Below are positions 10,196 through 21,300 of a stretch of DNA of 64,000 bases, one piece after another. Position numbers and translations under genes: made by a program. This DNA is from Brachionus manjavacas (Eukaryota; Rotifera; Eurotatoria; Ploima; Brachionidae), in contig JAHQIY010000009.1 of NCBI GenBank assembly GCA_019054805.1, positions 1,550,001 to 1,614,000 of the forward strand, given 5' to 3'. The notes beneath the pieces were generated by a model. The model did not search any database. It worked only from the letters and a program-made list of their open reading frames with translations, and was not told the DNA's origin. The first letter of the stretch is position 1, and each line of letters starts with the position of its first letter.

Positions 10196-12095
10196 TTATC
10201 TAATACATCTTTTGGTTTTTATAAACCGTCTTTGTGAGGTTTCATTTAGCTGCTCATTCGAGCCCGAAAATTGAATTTTTTCATTTGAATTGGATTTGGA
10301 AAAATTCAAATTAATATCTATCGCTTGACCAACACTAAAGCCCTGATAGTTCGACTGACCATTTACGGGATTTTTTGTTTGAGTCGAAGAACCAAAATTA
10401 AATGTTGTTCTTTCTGCATTGTTGTACAAAATTTCATCAGAAGAAATATTAGGACCTTTGTTACCAGAGAATATTGACCAGCTTTTAAAATCGGACTCTA
10501 AAAAATCACTTTCTTTATTGCATATTTCCGAACCTGGAAAAAAAGTTAGATTACTGGAAATTTCTGAACTCAATGGATTAGTTGTGTTAAAGGTTGGAAC
10601 TGAAGTAAAGTTTAGTTGATTTACTATAGAATTGGCAATGTCTAAATTTGAATTATCGCCTAAGCCTAGTTCGTCAAGTGGTAACCAAAATATAGACCAT
10701 AAACGATAAATCGATTCAAATTCAGGATTTGTAATCCGACCAAAATCAAAGGTTTGATTTGATGATCCAAATGTATCACATGTTTTGCTTGTTGGACCAA
10801 ATGGAAAATTAGCAGTGATTGTGGGTTTACCAAACAGACCATTTGTTAATCCCAATGAACTTGTTGACTTTATGTTGCATAAATTTTGCAAGCCAAATAG
10901 ACTCTGTCTGTTTGGCGATTTGCTCGCTGAATCAAATAGCCCCGAAGAGTCTGTAGATAAAGTGGCTAATGAAGGAAAATCCGTTGTTTCATTATCCTCA
11001 AACTGATCAGACCGAATATCTAACTTTTTAAGTTCAAATGATAAATCTGCTATTGAAGTATCTTTTATTTTATCTTCGTGTTTGATAATTGCATTTGGTA
11101 ATTTAGGAGTTTGGATCAAAGGAGAATTGGTTGAATTTGTTCCAGTAGTAGCTATATCAAGGCTAAAATCACTTTTACTAGCAGACACCTGTGTTTTTGA
11201 TTCCAAGATTTCTTCAGGTTTCTCTGCTACTTTGGCCCCTGAACGAACTTGATCACAGCAAACGCATTTAGCTTTTGATTGATCATTTTGAACCAAGCAG
11301 TCCGTACAAGTCCATTTGTTTGAAATAGATTTGGCAAAAATACATGCCAGTGATTCTTTTTGAGCTTCAGACTCTTTTGCTTGTTTTTTTTTTTTACCAT
11401 CAGGTCGATCCACTTCACACAAAACACATTTGACTTTTAACTCATCATTTTCAGTCAAGCACTCATCACAAGTCCATTTTTTCCCATTAGATTTAGAAAA
11501 AATACTTTCCAATGATTCTTTTGGTTTCTCTTCTATTTTTCAACTGAACGAACTTGGTCACAGTAAGAGCATATAACTTTTAGTTGATCATTTTCAGTCA
11601 AGCACTCATCACAAGTCCACTTTTTACCATTAGATTTGGAAAAAATACTTGTGAATGATTCTTTTGTATTCTTGCTTCTTTGAATGCTGATCCTGACCAA
11701 TTGTTTGATGGCCAACCTGATAAAAAACCATTTGTAAACAACTCTGAAAAGATCATCTCTTTTATATTATTGATTGGAAATTTTTCATCTACAAATTTGT
11801 TGACATTTTTTAGTTCTTGATTCATTAAGTTAGTTTCTTTTTGAGTATTTTTATTTTCAGCCTCAATTGAATCAGTAATTTCGACCAGTTTTTGAAAATA
11901 TGATCGAAAAAATGATCTTTCAGATTTAAAATTTAAATTCGAATTAAGTAATTTAAGTTTTAAAATATTCAATGTCTTATTAACCGTTTGTAGGCTTGAT
12001 TCAAATGTCTCAGTTTTTTGTTTGACTTCCTCGTTTAAATGCAAAAAATCGTCTATTTTTTGTGGCAATTCAGAATTTTTCGCTTCTATTCTTTA
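10196..12095 (-). CDS. RanBP2-type zinc finger / FG-repeat protein, Nup153-like
   Basis: Three RanBP2-type zinc fingers (W-x-C-x2-C-x10-C-x2-C) lie in order on the minus strand: WTCDECLTENDQLKVICSYC (about 11,620-11,555), WTCDECLTENDELKVKCVLC (about 11,480-11,410) and WTCTDCLVQNDQSKAKCVCC (about 11,310-11,250). Each is preceded by a related ES[L/F].[S/C]IF[S/A]KS linker. The remaining ~360 residues are Ser/Asn/Thr-rich with scattered FG motifs (LFGLQN, GLFGKP, FPFG, DTFGSS, FDFG, FNFGSS) and a basic end (IKTKRCIR), the layout of nuclear-basket nucleoporin Nup153, which binds Ran and transport receptors. Upstream is a coiled-coil-like stretch (12,068-11,720). The coding frame changes twice: near 11,690 and at 11,540-11,533, where one extra A in an A-run would rejoin fingers 1 and 2. 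No ATG opens the first frame, so the 5' exon is not identified. Alternative: another RanBP2-finger protein with FG-like composition. Confidence 0.65.
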
Positions 12096-13108
12096 TTCTA
12101 AATTAAAGTTCTTTTAAAATATTTAATTTATTTGAGTATTGTTCAAAAAAAATTTTCAAAATCAATAAAAATAGTTTAACCATTTGGTAAACCAAATAGT
12201 AAAAAAATAAATAAAATTTTGCACATTGATATTAAAAATGTTTAAATGAATTTTTGAGAATAGAATCATCTAAAACCTATTTCATCTTAAATTTAAATAG
12301 TGATAAAATTATGTTAAAATTTAAAGATATTTAGAAAAATATTTTGGCTTAAGCAAAGAAAAAATGAAAGCAATATTTTTGAAAATATATAGAAATTTGC
12401 TATAACTATCAAAATTAAAGAAAATTTAAATTACCATCTAATTTCAACATCTAATAGAGTACTCTAATTAAGTTATAAATATTATCTTCAATTTTATTTA
12501 AATCGGTCTTCAATAATAATGTTTTGGTCTCTTTAATTATTTTTTTGAGTCCTAATTTTAATTAAATGTATATTCAATAAAAAAATTTAAAAAAAATATC
12601 TATTTAATATAAAAAAATTTTAATATTTTTGGTCTACATTTTTATTTAATTAATTCTTGATTTTTATTTTCAGTAAAGAATACTTCAAATTGTTGCAGGA
12701 ATAAAATAATTTTTGTTCTGATTTCTTTATTTTTAATTAAAATTTTTAAATTTGTCTAAAATGTGCGAAAAAAAAATTAAAAAGGGAATGCCATTATAAA
12801 AATTTTTTCATTAATTAAAGAATTAAAAATTATTTAAAAAAAAACAATAGGAAAATAGTCTAAATAAAAATTTAATAATTGAATATTTAATGTCTTTATT
12901 TTAGCTTGAACATTAGTATTCTCTCAATGAACAGCTTTATTCTATAGTTGACAATCTTTTACTTGCTAATATTTTAAGACAGCTTAAAATGCCCAAGTTA
13001 ATTAATAAACTTAAATTTGCATCTTTAAAACTAAATTTAAAATGTATAAATAATTTGACTTTTAAAAAAATCAAAAAATTCGAACAAAAATAGACAATTT
13101 TATCAGCA
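12096..13108. other. Intergenic region between divergent genes
   Basis: About 1 kb of AT-rich sequence between the minus-strand nucleoporin-like gene and LAMTOR5; presumably holds both promoters. No specific element could be recognised. Confidence 0.4.
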
Positions 13109-14680
13109 ATGTCTGAAGAAAAACTTGAAGAAATAGTCAGTCAATCGTAAAAATGTCTCTCTTAATAAATTAATATTTTAATCATTGAAATAATCAAGTA
13201 TGGACACCAATGGAGTCGTAGGATCTATGATCATTGACTCGGATGGTCTTTGTTTATCTTGTAAGTATTTTGATTTAAACAAAAAGCATTCAAAAAGTAA
13301 TGAAAGTTAAGTTTAACTGAAAAATACAAAATTAAATATTTTAAAGAGAAATTTTTTTATTTACAAAAAATGAACCGATTGTTAAGTCTTGAAAAATTTT
13401 GTGAAAAAACCGGAATTTTTTGCTTCAAAAGTCACAAATTCGGACCATACGGCCACGCTTTGCTGAACCAAATAAAAAATGAATGGCTGAGATTCAGCTT
13501 GAACAAGTTTAGCAACAACTTCTTAATCGAGCACATAGACTTAATGAAAGACACGTTTGACTTAAACGCTTATTTGGGAAAAATTTCCAACTTTGGCAAC
13601 CATCAGTCTAAGCTCGTTGGTCTAATAAACACATTCAACTCATCACAAAAAGATGAAAAGTTTTTCCGCGGCCATAAAACTCAGACAAATTTGAACACAA
13701 TTTATTTGAACTTTGATAAGGAAGATTTTTATTCCGTGTGGCAGCGCGAACGACTTCAATGGTGGTCCAAAATAGCTCACTATCCCGAGCATCTTTTGAT
13801 TGAAAAACCCAATTTAATCTATCACTATGATCAAACAGACATCAAGAACAAAATAGAAAAAATAGTCGATCTAGAAAATTTTGAAAATTTGTCCAATTTT
13901 AAAAATTTAAATCAAATTAAGAATTTAATTATTTCCCAAACAACCTGTGAGACAATATTGGAAAATATTTTAGTTGATTCAGTCCAATTTTCGGACGATT
14001 TTAAGCTCAAAGAAAAGCTTGGTAAATATGGCATCAATGTTGGGCAAAAGATTTATTTCAATCTAGATTTTCGACTGGCTCCGTACAAAGTTTGCTTACT
14101 GTATCCGCCTCACGTTAAAGATGTTGCCGAAGATTTTAAAAATATTTTCTATCACAAAACCAAACATAACATTCTTTTGTATGAGCTAGAAAATGACCAA
14201 GCCGACTTAGAATCTAAATTCAATCACATTGATTTAATGGGAATACCTTATAGTGTTTATTTGCCGGATGAAATAACCAAGGACGGTATTTGTAAGCTCA
14301 GGAGTAGAGACACCACTATCAGCGAAGAAACTCATCTTGAATTGGTCATTCAACAGTTTAATTCTATTGTCACTGCCTTAAGTTTTTAGGAATAAAATTT
14401 TTGAATGTTTTTTTTTGTTGAGTTGCTTTTTTTAAATAATTTAATTTGAATAGCTAGAGGAAAAACAAATACTTTACTAGGTGGACCTATATCCGAATTG
14501 ACTAATTTGGCATCAAAACTTTGCAATAATGAAAATCCGGCAATTGTTTTAGAAACAGATAGCTGGTAATTTAAATTATAACAAATTCAAAAAAAACATT
14601 TTTTTTTAATAATTTTTAGCAATTTATTAATTAAACGAGAAGGCACAATTACAGCTGCTGTTTATAAACAAGTTTCATAA
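13109..14680 (+). CDS. LAMTOR5: LAMTOR5 (HBXIP), Ragulator complex subunit
   Basis: Four short exons join in frame into a 90-residue protein (human protein 91): 13,109-13,146, 13,199-13,260, 14,454-14,565 and 14,620-14,680, all with GT-AG introns. The product reads MSEEKLEEIVSQS, then MDTNGVVGSMIIDSDGLCL, then SRGKTNTLLGGPISELTNLA, NPAIVLETDSCNLLIKREG and a short tail, following the roadblock-fold protein LAMTOR5 ([20 protein letters not shown]..., VCLESDNGNIMIQKHDGI). LAMTOR5 is part of the lysosomal Ragulator scaffold that recruits Rag GTPases and mTORC1. Intron 2 (13,261-14,453) is unusually long for this locus because it contains the complete POLG2 gene on the same strand. None of these exons exceeds 38 codons. 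Confidence 0.88.
13370..14389 (+). CDS. POLG2: DNA polymerase gamma accessory subunit (POLG2-like), nested in a LAMTOR5 intron
   Basis: Single-exon, 339-residue protein starting at the ATG at 13,370. It shows the class II aminoacyl-tRNA-synthetase-like fold of the mitochondrial polymerase processivity subunit: FGPYGHALLNQIKNEWL near the N-terminus, the WQRERLQWWSKIAHYPEHLL segment (animal POLG2 has a WW.K.A..P motif), FNLDFRLAPYKVCLLYP (matching LAPIKVAL), and a C-terminal anticodon-binding-like domain ending in KLRSRDTTISEETHLE, close to vertebrate LRSRDTTMKEMMHI. It should act in mitochondria as the DNA-binding partner of POLG. It is shorter than human POLG2 (485) and near insect size. It sits wholly inside LAMTOR5 intron 2 on the same strand, starting 109 bp after the donor and ending 64 bp before the acceptor. 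Confidence 0.85.
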   Translation: MNRLLSLEKFCEKTGIFCFKSHKFGPYGHALLNQIKNEWLRFSLNKFSNNFLIEHIDLMKDTFDLNAYLGKISNFGNHQSKLVGLINTFNSSQKDEKFFRGHKTQTNLNTIYLNFDKEDFYSVWQRERLQWWSKIAHYPEHLLIEKPNLIYHYDQTDIKNKIEKIVDLENFENLSNFKNLNQIKNLIISQTTCETILENILVDSVQFSDDFKLKEKLGKYGINVGQKIYFNLDFRLAPYKVCLLYPPHVKDVAEDFKNIFYHKTKHNILLYELENDQADLESKFNHIDLMGIPYSVYLPDEITKDGICKLRSRDTTISEETHLELVIQQFNSIVTALSF

Positions 14681-14896
14681 ACAGAATAAAATATTTAAGA
14701 CTATTTTGATTTTAATAAAGTTTTTTAAAATTTATTTTTATTTTTTTGTAACTCTGAGGCATTTGAGGGTCTCTTTTCTAACTCATGAACCTAACTAAAA
14801 AAATTATAAACTTATTATAATTTTATGAGCTTCTGATCAGTGAAAAATATTGTGAAAAGACAAATAATTTATTTTATATTTTATAAAAAAACTGAT

Positions 14897-15637
14897 TTAA
14901 ATTTTATCGAATTCTTGGCCATTATTTTCATTTTGACCATCATAGTCTTCCACAACAATCCTAATTCCGTGATCTGTCCATTTAGAATTTTCTGCATCGT
15001 TGTCTTCATATCCGTTGTTTTCATACTGGGCGAATTTTTCACTTGATTTGACATTTTTTTTCCCTTCAATTTTATGATCATCCAAATTATGAAGCCTATT
15101 GATTAACTCCATAATTGGAGAATTGGATTTTGGATTTTTTCTTGCCACTGGTGGATTTATAAGGTTATCTATTATCTTAACAACTTCTTGGTCTACATGA
15201 GCATTTGGATTATCCAAAGCCTCTTTAAATAAGCTGTATGGCACTTTATTTTCATCTGGTAGCTGAAAATCTTTTTGCACCTGGCTAGAAGTTATACTAT
15301 GTTGGCTGAGTCTTTTATTTTTCAAATTTTCCTGAAAATATTCTTCACGCTGAACTCGTTCTTGTTTTGTTTTATTATAAAGAGACAAAAAATTTTCTAG
15401 CATTTCTACATTCCTGGCTACGCGGCGCCGTTTATCTCTGGTGCGAATCTTGAACACACAGGACAGAATGGAAAAAACAACTAAAATTAGGATAATTACG
15501 CAAAGAAAAGGTGCCGAAGACAAAAAAATGATCACTACAAACGATTTATCTTTTCTCATGTTTTGTTCCATCCAAAATTGCATCCATTTTGATACATCAG
15601 GGTCCAATGTAGCCTGTGTAGTGGTTAAATTGGTCAT
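14897..15637 (-). CDS. Single-pass membrane protein of unknown function
   Basis: 246 residues in one exon, starting at the ATG at 15,637. The short N-terminus has a possible N-glycosylation site (NLT at residues 3-5). One strong membrane segment lies at about residues 33-62 (SFVVIIFLSSAPFLCVIILI...), followed at once by a very basic stretch (KIRTRDKRRRVARNVE), which predicts the N-terminus outside and a ~180-residue cytosolic tail. The tail is charged, with a possible short coiled coil (residues 75-110) and an acidic end. No enzyme or receptor domain recognised. It faces TXNDC12 head to head, with about 140 bp between the start codons. Confidence 0.6.
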   Translation of the reverse strand: MTNLTTTQATLDPDVSKWMQFWMEQNMRKDKSFVVIIFLSSAPFLCVIILILVVFSILSCVFKIRTRDKRRRVARNVEMLENFLSLYNKTKQERVQREEYFQENLKNKRLSQHSITSSQVQKDFQLPDENKVPYSLFKEALDNPNAHVDQEVVKIIDNLINPPVARKNPKSNSPIMELINRLHNLDDHKIEGKKNVKSSEKFAQYENNGYEDNDAENSKWTDHGIRIVVEDYDGQNENNGQEFDKI

Positions 15638-15779
15638 TTTTTTTAACTTTTAAAAAGTTTTATTTTTGCTTGTTTAATTTTTGAAGGTAAATTATGAAGT
15701 TTTTTTTAAGAATTGTTTTTCTTGTCTATTTTTATTTTCATGCCACTAATTTAATTCAGAGTTGATTTTTTTCTAAGAT

Positions 15780-18162
15780 ATGTTTAGTTATAGATGCTTG
15801 ATATTTACCTTGATATTGAGTGTTTTGAGTGAACTAAAAGCTACCGAAACGGAAAAAAAAAATAATGGTTAGAAAGATTTTTGACAAGATATTTATTTAA
15901 CTCAATTTTAAGGTTTATCTGGCGTAGAATGGACGAATATGGAGCAGGCCTTGAATGGCGAATTGGTAAAGCCAATTTTTGTTCTCATTCAAAAATCATG
16001 GTGCAAAGCATGTCAAAGTTAATTGCGAAAACAAATTATGAAATTTTCTCTATTTTTTTTGTTAGACTTAAAAGACAGTCTGGCCGAATCTCTTAAATTC
16101 AAAGAATTAAGCGAATTATTTTATTTGATTACTTATGAAGTAAAATTAAAAATAAAATTTAAATATTATATCATTTAAACTTGGTATAGGATGAAGAAGA
16201 AACTAAAGATAAATCTTACACACCAGATGGAAACTATATACCTCGTATTTTCTTTTTGAATTCGGCAGGGGGTCCAAGACACGATATTTACAATGAAAAT
16301 GGAAATCCAGATTATAAATATTTTTATTCAAATGCCGATCAAGGTAAATAACATTTTAACAAAGCAATTTACTACTGCACTTTAAGTCTATTATTTAAAG
16401 TGTCGTATGTGCTTATTTTTATCAAGTTAAAGAGAATTTTAATTTTAAATTTGCTGATAAGGACTTGTTGTAAAACATCTTAAAAATTAAAAGTTTTTAA
16501 AATAATCATAATTATTTAATAATTAAAGAGTTTATGGAAAATTATATCATAGATTTCTAAATTTTAAAATTTGGTTAACTGCAAAGATAAATTGAAAAAA
16601 AAGTCATTACAAAATAAAATTAAAAATTAACTAAAATTAAATTTAGCATTAAATTTCAATATTTAAATTATTAAAATAATACTCATGTTAAAAAAAAATT
16701 GATTTTCATTTTTTTAGGTTATTCAAATCAAATTTAATTGAGAATTTTATTTATCTCAAATTGATTAAACTAAGAATAAAAAATGAAAATTTAATTTTAA
16801 AATATACTATCTAAATTTTTTCAACATTTAAAATCTAAAGTTTTTATGATACTATAATATTTTCTCGTAATTTTTTGATTTAAAAAATATGACAAATCAA
16901 GTTTTTTCATCAATTTACAACTTTTAATTTTTAAATGAATTAATTTTTTTCTTAATTAGCCAAAAAAATATGTCCTTAAAATAAAAACAATGTTCAAAAC
17001 AGCAAATTATAGATTGAAGTGTTTTATTTTTCTAAATTTTTAAAAATATTTTGATTTAATAATTTAATTTTGATAAAATTATTTGAGCATTCACTAAATA
17101 ATATTCAGCACATTAAACTTAAAGACACCTTTACACTGTTGAAAAAGTTTGTTGCCCAGATTTTAAAAAATGATTTCATAATTTCATCAAATTTTTTATT
17201 TTTTAAAAATAAAAAGATTTTTAAAAATTTTTTGGTTGATCTTTTTTTGTATTAATGACAATATCAGTTAAAAACTTGTAAATTATTGGACTGATAAATG
17301 CCTAGTACTATTCTTTTAAAATAGTCTTAAAATCTAGTAGTCTAAGCATTAAATATTTAAAATTAGAAAATCATTCTCAAGTTCTTAAAATTTGAAATCT
17401 CAATCAAAATCAATGGTTAATCTTTTGCTATGGAAATTAAGCGATTATTAAATTTAAAAATTATTTCTATTATTTTAAATAATTTTAAAAATTTCATGAT
17501 TAAATTTTTTCGAAAACTGAGAAACATACTTTAAAGAATTTGTTTAAACGGGTCTAATTATAATTAAGTCTAATGTGCTAGTAAGTTAGTTTATGGGCTT
17601 AAACTGTTTTTGTGAGAACTAGTTCTGATTTTAATATTGATCTAAAATAGCAGAATTTTTTTAATTCAAAGCTTTTGTGTTATAAAAAAATTAAAATGGT
17701 TTATAAAATTTATAAATTACTTAATCATGTCCATTAAAAAATATTTTAACTGAAGAATTTTTAGTTTATTAGTTATAAAAAAGCATGTTTTAATTTAAAG
17801 GTATTCAAATCCGAAGATTGAATTTTTAAAAATTACTTAAGAATTATATTAATAACAATTAAATTTTGTATAGTCCGCATTTTTATTGTTGATTTTAAGA
17901 AAAAATTTTCATTATGGGTAAAAATTGAGTATTTTAAAGCATTTGTTTATTATGATTAAATTCACTTATGATAAAAAAAATCTATTTAATTAAAGTTGTA
18001 CACTCAATGGAAAAAGCAATTGAGATATTTTATACAAACGAAGAAAATGGTGACGAGATAACAGATTATGAGAATTTAGACGACGATTACGAAAGTGGTT
18101 TTGACGAAGAATTATCGCTTGACGATGAAGATGAATCAGCTTTTTTACACGAGGATCTCTAA
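15780..18162 (+). CDS. TXNDC12: ER thioredoxin-like protein TXNDC12 / AGR-family, C-terminal HEDL
   Basis: Five exons join in frame into a 195-residue protein: 15,780-15,867, 15,913-16,017, 16,066-16,139, 16,190-16,343 and 17,996-18,162. The start has a signal peptide ([20 protein letters not shown]). The thioredoxin domain contains [16 protein letters not shown] with an intact CxxC pair (WCKAC; WCGAC in human), then [20 protein letters not shown] and [19 protein letters not shown], very close to ERp18/TXNDC12. The last exon ends in an acidic tail and HEDL, a KDEL-type ER retrieval signal. It should be a thiol-disulphide oxidoreductase of the ER lumen. The last intron (16,344-17,995) is far longer than the others and contains the left edge of the 26-kb duplication, so only the last exon recurs in unit 2. 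The acidic stretch before HEDL is longer than in vertebrates. Confidence 0.88.
16344..17995 (+). other. Last intron of TXNDC12; carries the left duplication boundary
   Basis: 1.65 kb of AT-rich sequence with no gene of its own. From about 16,877 onward it matches 43,173 onward. The first ~1 kb of the match shows more substitutions and indels than the rest of the duplicated block. Confidence 0.6.
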
Positions 18163-18387
18163 TAAAACAAAATTTTAGGCTGACTTTTAATTTTTCTTAA
18201 ATTTGATCTGAAATAAAATATATTCATAAGATAACATTTTTTTAATTAAAAGTAATCATCTGATCATAAAAAAGAAAAGCTAAATCAAAGGCAAATATTT
18301 GCATCTTGAAATAATATTCAAGAATTTTTGTTTAAATACAAAATAGATAATTTATTTTAAAATAAAAGTTATTTTTTTAATATCAAA

Positions 18388-21300
18388 ATGAACAGTATAT
18401 TTAACTACATACGTGGAGACGAGTATCCGAATCAGACTAGAACTCCAACAAACAGATATAAACTGTCTCATTTATTTGAATCTTTAAAATTATTCTTCAA
18501 ATACTTAGCCAAAGTTCTGAAGCATCTATTTCCCTCTTTTATATCAGCATCGTCCATTCTTTTTCTCATTCTCCTGACAGATGTAGTTCTGCTTGAGTTT
18601 GTCGTGTACAGAGTCGGTCTGTTTAGTGGTCGATTTTATAAAGTTTTGTCCGACAGAGATTTGGTGTCTTTCTGGCCCTTGGCCGCTACATCCATTGCTT
18701 ACATCATCATAAACTCTCTGATGAAGAGTGTTAAAGACTTTATTACTAATCTACTGAGTATAGTATGGCGAAAATATATTACCCTGGGTTTACATGAAAA
18801 ATATTTTCAGTCAAAAAATTTTTTATCTACAGCACCAATTTGCCTCAAATGATGACAGCATAAATGTATTAATCGATGGTAAAAATTCATCAAGTAATTC
18901 AAAAATGCAAACAGCAAATCGTCGACCGTTGGGAATTCAAAATTCTGTTGAACCAATTCTTGGTGATTTAAATTGTATGGAACAAAATGTGAACGACATG
19001 AGTGAGGATAATTCTCTTTTGGACAATCCGGACCAGCGCATAACTCAAGATGTGAAAAGTCTTTGCTCCAGCATTGCCAATATTGTGCCATTGATTCTAA
19101 TTTCACCTTTTGTTATCGGTTGGTACGGATATCAGGTATTTAAAGATTTTTTTCTTATTTAGATATTTTTATTAAAATTCCATATAATGTTTTTAGACTT
19201 ATAAAACTGTTGGCTACTCAGGTCCATTAGCTGTAGTTGTTTACTTTTTGGTCTGGGCAATGATAAATGGTCCCCTCACTGCACCAATTGCAAGAGTGAT
19301 TTATAAACAGGACAAAAAAGAAGGTGATTTCAGGTAGATTTTTCAAATTGAGGCTCTTTTGATGTCATTTAAATTTAACTATGCTATTTGGGTAGCTGAT
19401 GAACCTGATTTTGTATCAAGTTGGGTTTTCGGTTCCCGTTACCAAACGCATCTAAATTTTATCAATAAAGGTTCAAGCATATGAACTTGAGAATAAATGC
19501 GGAATCAATTGCGTTCTATGATTCAAACCAGAGTGAACTCAATAAAATGAATCAAACTTTCAATGAATTATTAAGTAATTAGGAATTTTTGTTTTTTAAA
19601 AAGTTGAAATTATTTTAAAATGTGAAGTTTTTCTCATTTTTTAAATTATTTTTTACTACATTAATTAAACTTTAAATACAAAATTAATCTTGTTAGACCA
19701 AAAGCACCTATTATTAAAAAGGTCATGAATAGAATTTTGTGAACAAGATTAAATAATTTCTAAGAAACTTTTTTAACCAGCCTAAAAGTTGATTTCAATT
19801 ACAAAATACAATCACAAAATATTCAATTTTAAAATAAGTTAAAAATTAATTGAAATTGTTTATAATAGAACAAGAGTTTCCATATAATTCTAAGCGATGC
19901 CTTGGTAGCTTAGCATGTATTTTCTTGCTATTTAGGTTGCGAATTTTATTTAAAATTTTTTTTATAATAATAAAAATAAATTAATAGCCTACTTGCTTTT
20001 TATGGCAATGTATGTTTGCTTATTTTTTGCAGTTAACTTATCAAATGGAAAAATTCCAGAATGAAAAATTAAAGCTAACTGTAAGTGATTTTTGAAAGTT
20101 AGAAACTTAACTTGAGAGAATTCTTTGATTTATTCTCTTTTTGAATAAATTTTTTTTTGGAATTTTTCTTGTTTTTGATTACCAAAATTTAGTTAAAAAA
20201 TTTTAATTTAGAAATTTTCAAATTTGAATTTAAAACTTAAATTTTTATTTACTAATATTGATTTTTATAATAATCATTTGAAAAATTATTATATTTTGAT
20301 GCTCAAACGAGATTAATTTGGTTCTGTTCATGATTGGCAATTTATCTCAAAAAGCTGTCCATAAAAATTGGGTCTTTTGAACAAATCGTGTGGATATTCT
20401 GACAATAAAGGCAGCACTTGTAAATGATTCACCAATTTTTCATAATCAATTTTTGTTTCGATTTTTCATAGTTTGCAGATTTTTACAAAATAAGGAAAGA
20501 AAATCTGAACAGATGTTTAAAAAGTCATGACTTTGAGTTACTGGAAAAAATTCTATAATATCAAAACTTGAAGATTTGAATAAAAAATTTTAACCATTAA
20601 TTCATGTGACCCTAAATGTTTTTTCTACTTTAATTGATCGATTTTATTAATTTAAAAATTACTTAATTAAAAAAAAAGTTGAAGTTAAAGTTTAGACTTG
20701 TGAAGTTTGCACTAGTCTAATTATTAATTATTTAATCATTTTTCATTCAATTGAATTTACGAAAATATTAAAGGAATTTTTAATAGAAATTAGTAAAAAT
20801 TTCAAGTTTATTTTTTTCAAAATTTCTAGTCACTTTGATCTTTTAAAAATAGAAAAAGCTAAAAAATTTTGTTTACTAAGATATATCATATCGAAGAAAT
20901 TGGAAAGAGCTGATGCTTAAGTTGTTTATAAATTTGAGTCAATATTTTGGTGGAATTTTGGCATATTTTGTACTGGCAATTCCAATTTTCACCCATGTAT
21001 ATGATGACTATTCGCCAACAGATCTAGCCCAATTAATCAGCAACTATTCGTTCAAATGCCAATATTTAATTTATCTTTTTACGCGATTGTACGACATTCT
21101 TAATGAGATATCAAGCATTGTTGGAAACACTAAACGTGTTGGTGAACTGATGGAAAAAATGACAAATAATATTAACCAAAGCTCGCATTATGAGCACAAA
21201 AAACTAATCGATCACCAAGATGACTTATGTTTACAGTTGGAGAATTTCACCTTGCAAATACCGGATGTCAAACGAAAAGTGCTTGTAAAAAATCTAAATT

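Noticed and set aside
18807-19106. 99-residue minus-strand frame inside ABCD4
   Set aside because: Overlaps conserved ABCD4 coding sequence on the other strand; composition is that of a shadow frame.
19895-19945. tRNA-like sequence in an ABCD4 intron (TTGGTAGCTTAGCATG ... GGTTGCGAATT)
   Set aside because: Only weak A- and B-box similarity, no closable cloverleaf, no SINE body.
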